5,598 bases of DNA, from positions 1 through 5,598 of the forward strand of contig JAVBNC010000047.1 in NCBI GenBank assembly GCA_031551765.1, in the 5' to 3' direction. Of this stretch, positions 1 to 5,598 are shown one piece after another; position 1 is the first letter of the stretch; each line of letters starts with the position of its first letter. Made by a program: the position numbers and the translations under genes. Source of the stretch: JAVBNC01 sp031551765 (GTDB taxonomy: Bacteria > Desulfobacterota > Desulfovibrionia > Desulfovibrionales > Desulfovibrionaceae). The notes beneath the pieces were generated by a model that searched no databases, had not been told where the DNA came from, and was given only the letters and a program-made list of their open reading frames with translations.

Positions 1-98
<98 letters not shown>

Positions 99-133
99 GG
101 CGCTTCATGTCACCGTAACCTCCCGGATTACCA

Positions 134-2773
134 ATGCGGCAGCTTCTTCCTTTGCTTCCCAGGCCCAGCAAGTATCTGGGCATGGAAGCCGGTTCCGTGC
201 ACAAGGATCTTTCGTCCCTGTCCGTGCATGCGGGCCTGGCGTTCCCGGACAAATACGAGGTGGGCATGTCCTACCTCGGGCAGAAAATCCTGTACGGCGT
301 GGTTAACGCGCGGGAAGGCTGGTACGCGGAACGCGTGTTCGCCCCGGACCCGGAAGCCGCCGTGGTGCTGCGCGAGCACAAGGCCCCGCTGTGCACCATG
401 GAATCCGACACGCCGCTGGCGGAGCTGGACTTTCTGGGTTTCCACGTCACGCATGAGCTGTGCTACACCAATGTGCTGTACATGCTGGATTTGGCGGGCA
501 TTCCCCTGCGCGCGGAAGAGCGGGCCAAGGAACCGGGCCGCTGGCCGCTGGTGGCCGTGGGCGGGGGCTGCGCCCTGGCCGCCGAGCCGCTGGCCCCGTT
601 CGTGGATATCATGCTGCTGGGCGAGGGCGAAAGCATGCTGCCCGAAGCCCTGGACGTGCTGGAACGCGCGAAAAAGGCCGGGACGGTGAACGACCGGCGC
701 ACGCTGCTGCGGGAACTGGCGCATGTTCCCGGCGTGTACGTGCCGGAATTTTACGCCTGGACGGACAGCGGCATGACGGCCCTGGAGCCGGATTTACCCC
801 GGCCCGCGCGGCGCGTGGTGCCGCGCATGGACGAGGCTTTTTACCCCAGCACGCAGGTCATTCCTTTCGGCGCGGTGCACAGCCGCCTGGCCCTGGAAAT
901 AGGCCGTGGCTGCACCAGGGGCTGCCGCTTCTGCCAGGCGGGCATGACCTACCGGCCCGCGCGGGAGCGCAGCGTGGCGGAATTGACCGGGCTGTTAAAC
1001 CGCTGCCTGACGGACACGGGGTATGGGGAACTTTCCTTTTTATCTTTGAGCACCGGGGATTTTTCCGCGCTCAAGACCCTGTTCAACGCCTGCGTGGAAC
1101 GCTGCGTGGCGGAAGAGGTTTCCGTTTCGCTCCCTTCCCTGCGGGTGGGCTCCATTGACGATTCCATCATGGGCCGCATCGCGGGCATACGCCGCACCGG
1201 CGCGACGCTGGCCCCGGAAGCGGGCAGCCAGCGCCTGCGCGACGTCATCAACAAGGGCGTGACCGAGGAAGAGCTTATCCTGCACGTACAGAAGCTGTTC
1301 GAGCACGGCTGGACCCAGGTCAAACTCTACTTCATGATCGGCCTGCCCACGGAAACGGACGAAGACCTGCTGGCCATTGTGGACCTGGCCCGCAAAGCCC
1401 GGGACGCGGCCGGGCCGGGTATCAAGCGCTTGCAGGTCACCGTGGCGGTTTCGCCGTTCGTGCCCAAGCCGCACACGCCCTTCCAGTGGGAGGAGCAGAT
1501 TTCCCTGGAGGAAATCCGGCGGCGCGTGGGCGTGCTGCTGGAAGCTTTGCGCAAGGAAAAGCGCATCACCATGCGCTGGCACCAGCCGGAAGAAAGCTTT
1601 CTGGAAGGCATTTTCTCGCGCGGGGACCGGCGCCTCGCCAACGTGGTGGAGCGCGCCTACCGCAAGGGGGCTGTTTTCGCGGGCTGGATGGAGCATTTCA
1701 CCCTTGCCCCCTGGCTGGAAGCCCTGGCGGAAGAGGGCCTGGATCCGGCGGACTACACCGCCGCCCGCGACCTGGACCGGACCCTGCCTTGGGACCACCT
1801 GGAAAACGGCGTGAGCCGGGAATTTCTGCTGCGCGAGCGCGAGCGGGCCTTTGCGGGCACGGTCAGCGGCGACTGTCGCTACGAACACTGCCTGCTCTGC
1901 GGCGCCTGCGACACCAAGGCCGGGCCTTCGCGCCTCCCCCGCCTGCCCGGCATGGGCGCGTACGCCAACGACCTCAACCTGCCGCAGCGGGACCAGGACG
2001 CGCACAGCCCCAACCTGGACCAATACGGCCGGGTGGTGGTGCGTTCTGAAAGCGGTAAGGCGGAAACGCGCGAGCCGGGAAAAAACAAAAAGCCCCCGGA
2101 ACTGCCGGAACACCTCATCCGCAAGGCGCAGCACCTGCGGCTCTGGTACCGCAAAACCGGGCTGTCCGCCTACCTCAGCCAGTTGGAACTGCAAAGCGTG
2201 TTCGAACGCGCCTTCCGCCGGGCGGAACTGCCCCTGGCCTTTTCCCAGGGCTTCCACCCCCTGCCGCTCATTTCTTTCAGCCGCGCCCTGCCCGTGGGCG
2301 TGTCCAGCCAGGGCGAATGGCTGAGCCTGCACCTGCGCGAACGCCGGGAAATCCCGGCCGTGCACGCGGCCCTGGCGGACATTCTGCCCGGCCTGGGCGC
2401 GGTGGCCGTGGAAGAGCTGCCCCCAGGCAAAAGGCCGCAGGAAGCGGAATGGGATACTTTCCGCCTGGAATATCTGGGGGATGACGCCGCCTCTTTCGCG
2501 GCCGCCTGGCGGGCCGTGGACGCGGCCGAGCGCCTGCCCTGGACGCGGGAAACCAAGAAAGGCCCGCGCGAGGCGGACGCCAGAAGCTGGTTCCTGCGTA
2601 TCCGCCCCGGCGGAAACGAAGCGGAAGTCACGCTGACCCTGGACTGGAGCGAAGGAGGTTATATTTCTCCTTTGGCTCTTGTGCTTGCCGCCCTGGAAGG
2701 AGTACAAAAGGCCTATTCCCTGTCGGACCTGCGTCTGACCAAACTGCTCCCCGCCCGCGAGACGGAGGGCTAA
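134..2773 (+). CDS. B12-binding-like radical SAM protein fused to radical-SAM-linked DUF2344 domain (TIGR03960 + TIGR03936 type)
   Basis: This is an 879-residue, presumably cytoplasmic iron-sulfur enzyme of unknown reaction. Residues about 20-180 resemble the B12-binding-like fold found ahead of many radical SAM cores, with GGG at 143-145 and GEGE at 163-166, but no cobalamin DxHxxG motif is present, so cobalamin binding is doubtful. The radical SAM core covers about 245-470: C260, C264 and C267 form the CxxxCxxC [4Fe-4S] motif, followed by STGD (306-309), APEAGS (360-365) and IGLPTE (402-407), as expected for SAM binding. A second cysteine group (C581, C586, C589, C592) precedes a hydrophilic linker (about 600-663). 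The C-terminal DUF2344-like domain spans about 665-860. In other bacteria the two parts are often separate neighbouring genes; here they are fused. The ATG at 134 is the earliest possible start, because TAA at 116-118 closes the frame and no start codon lies between. Only a weak GGA at 125-127 could serve as ribosome binding site. No membrane segment or signal peptide is seen. Family assignment is confident; function is not known. Confidence 0.93.
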   Translation: MRQLLPLLPRPSKYLGMEAGSVHKDLSSLSVHAGLAFPDKYEVGMSYLGQKILYGVVNAREGWYAERVFAPDPEAAVVLREHKAPLCTMESDTPLAELDFLGFHVTHELCYTNVLYMLDLAGIPLRAEERAKEPGRWPLVAVGGGCALAAEPLAPFVDIMLLGEGESMLPEALDVLERAKKAGTVNDRRTLLRELAHVPGVYVPEFYAWTDSGMTALEPDLPRPARRVVPRMDEAFYPSTQVIPFGAVHSRLALEIGRGCTRGCRFCQAGMTYRPARERSVAELTGLLNRCLTDTGYGELSFLSLSTGDFSALKTLFNACVERCVAEEVSVSLPSLRVGSIDDSIMGRIAGIRRTGATLAPEAGSQRLRDVINKGVTEEELILHVQKLFEHGWTQVKLYFMIGLPTETDEDLLAIVDLARKARDAAGPGIKRLQVTVAVSPFVPKPHTPFQWEEQISLEEIRRRVGVLLEALRKEKRITMRWHQPEESFLEGIFSRGDRRLANVVERAYRKGAVFAGWMEHFTLAPWLEALAEEGLDPADYTAARDLDRTLPWDHLENGVSREFLLRERERAFAGTVSGDCRYEHCLLCGACDTKAGPSRLPRLPGMGAYANDLNLPQRDQDAHSPNLDQYGRVVVRSESGKAETREPGKNKKPPELPEHLIRKAQHLRLWYRKTGLSAYLSQLELQSVFERAFRRAELPLAFSQGFHPLPLISFSRALPVGVSSQGEWLSLHLRERREIPAVHAALADILPGLGAVAVEELPPGKRPQEAEWDTFRLEYLGDDAASFAAAWRAVDAAERLPWTRETKKGPREADARSWFLRIRPGGNEAEVTLTLDWSEGGYISPLALVLAALEGVQKAYSLSDLRLTKLLPARETEG

Positions 2774-2775
2774 CA

Positions 2776-2781
2776 TAAGGA
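2776..2781 (+). promoter_or_regulatory. Shine-Dalgarno site for the M16 protease gene
   Basis: TAAGGA ends 7 bases before the ATG at 2789, a good spacing for ribosome binding. It lies within the 15-base gap after the radical SAM gene's TAA stop, which leaves no room for a promoter between the genes and supports a two-gene transcript. It also fixes the 2789 start, which gives a proper signal peptide. Confidence 0.8.
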
Positions 2782-2788
2782 TACTGCC

Positions 2789-5488
2789 ATGCGCGCCTTT
2801 GTATATGCCGGCCTGCTGGCCGCCGCTTTGACCAGCGGCCTGGCCGCGCCGGCCCTTGCGGCCCCGGCCCCTAAAAAAGAGGTCCCCGTGACGAAAAAAA
2901 CCGAGCCTTCCTCCGTCCCGGCGGGCCTGAGCATCACCAAACTCCCCAACGGGCTCATGGTCGCCATTCAGAAAGACGACCGCTTCCCGCTGGCCGCGCT
3001 GCGCCTGTACGTGCACGCGGGGTCCGCCTATGAGACGCCGCAGCAGGCGGGCATCAGCCACCAACTGGAGCACATGGTGTTCAAGGGCACGGAAAAACGG
3101 CCCAAGGGCCAGGTGGCCGCCGACGTGGAAAAGGCCGGGGGCTATCTGAACGCGGCCACCAGCTTTGACTACACCGTGTACCTGACGGACATGCCCGCGG
3201 ACAAATGGGCCCTGGGCCTGGACATCCTGAAGGACATGGCCTTCCATCCCAGCCTGGACCCGCAGGAGCTGGAATCCGAGAAAAAAGTGGTGCTGGCGGA
3301 ACTGCAGCGCGGCGAGGATGAACCCGGCGGCAGGCTGTTCAAACGCATCCAGGCCCTGGCCCTGGCCGGTACCCCGTACGAGCGGCCCATTATCGGCTAC
3401 CCGGAAACCATCAAGAATTTCACGGCGGAAGGCATCCGCGCCTATATCGCGCAGCACTACCAGCCGCAGTCCATGCTGCTGGTGGTGGTGGGCAAGGTGG
3501 ACCCGGACAAGGTGCTGGCGGAAGCCGCGCGCCAGTTCGGGGATCTCCCCAACACCAAAGCCGTCACCCCGCCCGCCGTCATTGCGCCTTCCGCCCTGCC
3601 CGCCAAGGGGCCGCTGGTCACCGTGGAACGCACGCCCTGGAACAAGGTGCACCTGGGCATCGCTTTCCCGGCCTATGACCAGAACGACGCCCGCAGCCCG
3701 GCCCTGGAAGTGTTGAGCCAGCTTTTGGCGGGCGACAAAACTTCCTACTTCTACCGCGTCTACAAGTACGAAAAGCAGCTGGTGGACAGCATTTCCGCCG
3801 GTGACTACACCTTTGAGCGCACCGGCCTGTTCTACATTTCCGTTTCCCTGGCCCCGGACAAGCTGGAGGCCTTCTGGCGGGAATTCAACAAAGATCTGGC
3901 CGACCTCTCCCGCCTGACCTTTACCCAGGAGGAAATGGACCGGGCCAAGCTTAACCTGGAAGACAGCCTGTACCGTCACAAGGAAACCCTGGGCGGCATG
4001 GCCTCCAAGCTCGGCTACTTCCTCTTTTTCGGCGGGCCCGAGGCGGAGAACAACTACCTGGCCCAGTTGAAGCTGACGGACCAGGCCACCCTGACCCAGC
4101 TGATGAAAGACCTGTTCCGGCCGGAACGCCTGTCCGCCACCGTGCTGCTGCCGGAAAAGACGGAAGCCAAAACCGCCGCCACGGCCCTGCCCGACGAAGC
4201 CTGGCTGCGCAAAACCCTGGCCGAATCCTGGCCCAAAGTTGACGCCAAGGCCGTGGCCGAACAAAGCGCGGCCAAGGGCGCCACGGAAACCCTGGACCTG
4301 GGTTCCGGCCGTACCCTGATTCTGCTGCCCGACCCCACCCTGCCCTACGCGGCCGTGGACATGGTTTTCAGCGGCGGGGATTCGCTGCTGCCCCCGGACA
4401 AGCAGGGGCTGGGCGCGCTCAGCGCCGCCGTGCTCACCAGGGGTACCTCGTCCATGAACGCCCCGGCCCTGGACGCCTATCTCGCGGACCGCGCGTCCGG
4501 CCTGCGTGCCTCTTCCGGCCGCCAGACCTTCAGCCTGAGCATGCGCTACCCCGAACGCTTTGCCGGAGACTTGTTCGGCCTGCTCCAAGCCACGCTCAGC
4601 AAGCCCGCCCTGGCCAAAGAAGAAGTGGACCGGGCCAAGAAAAATCAGGAAGCCGTGATCATCAGCCAGGAAGACCGGCCCTTTGACCTGGCTTCCCGCA
4701 AGCTTTTCCCCTTCCTGTTCGGCAGCCACCCCTACGGCTACGTGGGCACGGGCACGCTGGACCGCGTGCGTGCCTACACCCGGGAAGACGTGCGCGCCTT
4801 TTGGGCGGAGCAGGTCAAGCAGCCCTGGGTCATGGCCGTGTGTGGTTCCTTTGACCGCGAAGCCGTGATCAAAGCGGCCAAAGCCCTGCCAGCGCCTTCC
4901 GCCAAGGCCGCCGTTCTCAAGGCCCCGTCCTGGGGCAAGGACAAGACCCTGGACGTGCCCCTGAAAGGGCGGCAGCAGGCGCACCTTTTCCTGATCTTCC
5001 CCACTGTGGGCCCCAACAGCTCGGACGATCCCGGCCTGGATCTGCTGCAGACCATTCTGGCCGGCCAAAGCGGCCTGCTCTTCCGCGACCTGCGGGACGA
5101 GCAGGGCCTGGGCTACGTGGTGACGGCCTTCTCCCTGCGCTTCCCGCTCACCGGCGCTCTGGCGCTCTACACCGGCACGGAACCGGCCAAAATGGCCCAG
5201 GCGGAAGAAGGCTTCCGCAAGGTGATCGAGGAACTGCACAAAAAACCGCTGCCCGAAGAAGAGCTGGAGCGCGGCAAGAACCAGATGGCCGGGCAGTACA
5301 TCCGTTCCCGGCAGAGCCTGGGTTCCCGCAGCCAGGAAGCCGCCACCCTGGCCGCCACCGGCCGCCCCCTGGATGCCGAGCGGCAAAGGATAGAAAAAGC
5401 CCGCAAGCTCACGCCTAAAGACCTGCAGGAGTTGGCGCGCAAGTACCTGGACCTGAACAAGGCTTACACCCTGAAAGTGCTGCCTTGA
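2789..5488 (+). CDS. Exported M16 family zinc metallopeptidase (insulinase/pitrilysin type, both halves in one chain)
   Basis: This is an 899-residue zinc protease expected to act in the periplasm on peptides or unfolded protein segments. Residues 1-24 look like a Sec signal peptide: R2, a hydrophobic alanine/leucine-rich core and a likely cut after A22-L23-A24. No lipobox cysteine is present. A Pro/Lys-rich stretch (about 25-45) leads into four homologous alpha/beta domains, roughly 46-210, 211-450, 500-655 and 656-890. The first carries the inverted zinc motif HxxEH as H91-Q-L-E94-H95. E171, 80 residues after H91, is the probable third zinc ligand, in the spacing known for mitochondrial processing peptidase beta and close to pitrilysin. 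The third domain has GLGALSAAVLTRGT (540-553) where the motif would sit, so it is inactive. The fourth holds LRDEQGLGY (768-776), giving R769 and Y776, the Arg/Tyr pair that helps substrate binding in this family. Length and layout suit a single-chain clamshell enzyme comparable to PqqL or pitrilysin. The substrate is unknown, so no gene symbol is given. The gene follows the radical SAM gene by 15 bases and ends at TGA 5486-5488. Confidence 0.95.
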   Translation: MRAFVYAGLLAAALTSGLAAPALAAPAPKKEVPVTKKTEPSSVPAGLSITKLPNGLMVAIQKDDRFPLAALRLYVHAGSAYETPQQAGISHQLEHMVFKGTEKRPKGQVAADVEKAGGYLNAATSFDYTVYLTDMPADKWALGLDILKDMAFHPSLDPQELESEKKVVLAELQRGEDEPGGRLFKRIQALALAGTPYERPIIGYPETIKNFTAEGIRAYIAQHYQPQSMLLVVVGKVDPDKVLAEAARQFGDLPNTKAVTPPAVIAPSALPAKGPLVTVERTPWNKVHLGIAFPAYDQNDARSPALEVLSQLLAGDKTSYFYRVYKYEKQLVDSISAGDYTFERTGLFYISVSLAPDKLEAFWREFNKDLADLSRLTFTQEEMDRAKLNLEDSLYRHKETLGGMASKLGYFLFFGGPEAENNYLAQLKLTDQATLTQLMKDLFRPERLSATVLLPEKTEAKTAATALPDEAWLRKTLAESWPKVDAKAVAEQSAAKGATETLDLGSGRTLILLPDPTLPYAAVDMVFSGGDSLLPPDKQGLGALSAAVLTRGTSSMNAPALDAYLADRASGLRASSGRQTFSLSMRYPERFAGDLFGLLQATLSKPALAKEEVDRAKKNQEAVIISQEDRPFDLASRKLFPFLFGSHPYGYVGTGTLDRVRAYTREDVRAFWAEQVKQPWVMAVCGSFDREAVIKAAKALPAPSAKAAVLKAPSWGKDKTLDVPLKGRQQAHLFLIFPTVGPNSSDDPGLDLLQTILAGQSGLLFRDLRDEQGLGYVVTAFSLRFPLTGALALYTGTEPAKMAQAEEGFRKVIEELHKKPLPEEELERGKNQMAGQYIRSRQSLGSRSQEAATLAATGRPLDAERQRIEKARKLTPKDLQELARKYLDLNKAYTLKVLP

Positions 5489-5528
5489 TCCACGAAGAGT
5501 CAGCTGTCGAAGCCATCCAAAAGTGAGA

Positions 5529-5570
5529 GCAGGGCGCTGCCCTGCACTCGAAAGGGGGCTGAGCCCCCTT
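5529..5570 (+). terminator. Tandem GC-rich hairpins after the protease gene, candidate terminator within an intergenic repeat
   Basis: Two near-perfect hairpins lie 40 bases after the protease stop. The first pairs GCAGGGC (5529-5535) with GCCCTGC (5539-5545) around a GCT loop: 7 bp, no mismatch. The second pairs AAGGGGGC (5552-5559) with GCCCCCTT (5563-5570) around a TGA loop: 8 bp, no mismatch. They are separated by ACTCGA. Position and stability suit transcript ending or 3'-end protection, but no T-run follows (the sequence continues TTGACCCC), so a classical intrinsic terminator is not certain. The AA/TT at the base of the second stem could give a weak signal in both directions. The two units look alike (AGGG, GCTG, CCC, then ACTCG or GACCCCG), which points to a repeat family. 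Confidence 0.6.
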
Positions 5571-5580
5571 GACCCCGCGA

Positions 5581-5598
5581 CAGGGGGACGGCCACGGG
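5581..5598 (+). repeat. Probable left arm of a third hairpin unit, cut by the window edge
   Basis: After GACCCCGCGA, the counterpart of the ACTCGA spacer between the first two hairpins, the sequence CAGGGGGACGGCCACGGG begins with the same kind of G-rich arm as the two preceding hairpins. Its partner arm is not in the window. CCCC at 5573-5576 could pair weakly with GGGG at 5583-5586, but that is much poorer than the other stems. Reading it as a truncated third unit is inference from the spacing and composition. Confidence 0.4.

Noticed and set aside
99..118. Tail of an upstream gene ending at TAA 116-118
   Set aside because: Only a handful of codons (R-R-F-M-S-P) precede the stop before the poly-C tract begins, which is too little to support a gene end.
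107..118. ATG at 107 as an upstream start for the radical SAM gene
   Set aside because: It is in frame but hits TAA at 116-118 after three codons.
191..673. Cobalamin binding by the N-terminal domain of the radical SAM protein
   Set aside because: The fold-type motifs are present but no DxHxxG cobalamin-ligating motif is visible, so binding cannot be claimed.
128..724. Antisense 198-residue ORF opposite the start of the radical SAM gene
   Set aside because: Same register-aligned shadow effect; no recognisable domain, and no room for the sense gene's start region to be regulated by it in any visible way.
2789..2863. Lipoprotein signal peptide on the M16 protease
   Set aside because: There is no cysteine near the predicted cleavage site; the sequence fits an ordinary Sec signal with an A-x-A cut.
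1040..5386. Antisense 1448-residue ORF as a real gene
   Set aside because: It overlaps two well-recognised genes codon for codon, shows low-complexity composition and no domain; it is explained by missing TTA, CTA and TCA codons in the sense genes.
5552..5570. Classical rho-independent terminator
   Set aside because: The stem is strong but is followed by TTGACCCC rather than a T-run, so it is recorded only as a candidate terminator.

Overview
The window is a GC-rich stretch (by eye about two thirds G+C) with two complete genes on the + strand, 15 bases apart and almost certainly co-transcribed. GC content, strong avoidance of TTA/CTA/TCA codons and the gene content fit a Desulfovibrionaceae-type bacterium (Desulfovibrio, Bilophila and relatives). 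That placement is an inference from style and recalled family distribution, not from a marker gene. Nothing in the coding sequence suggests recent transfer.

Layout: 1-98 is a poly-C tract broken by one A, most likely a sequencing or assembly artefact at a contig end. 99-133 is a short leader with no convincing promoter or ribosome binding site. 134-2773 encodes an 879-residue fusion of a B12-binding-like domain, a radical SAM core (C260, C264, C267) and a C-terminal radical-SAM-linked domain (TIGR03960 plus TIGR03936/DUF2344 type), whose biochemical function is unknown. 2789-5488 encodes an 899-residue exported M16 (insulinase/pitrilysin-type) zinc protease, with an active N-terminal half (H91, E94, H95, E171) and a catalytically dead C-terminal half. 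5489-5598 is non-coding and holds two tight GC-rich hairpins followed by what looks like the left arm of a third, cut by the window edge. This is probably an intergenic repeat that may also act as a transcription terminator.

The first gene product should be cytoplasmic and the second periplasmic, so a direct enzyme-substrate link is not obvious. Radical SAM plus M16 protease pairs do occur in peptide-maturation clusters, but no precursor peptide or transporter is visible here. I see no convincing new system. The points most worth checking are the uncharacterised radical SAM fusion, the 3' hairpin array with its predicted truncated third unit, and the artefactual poly-C end.
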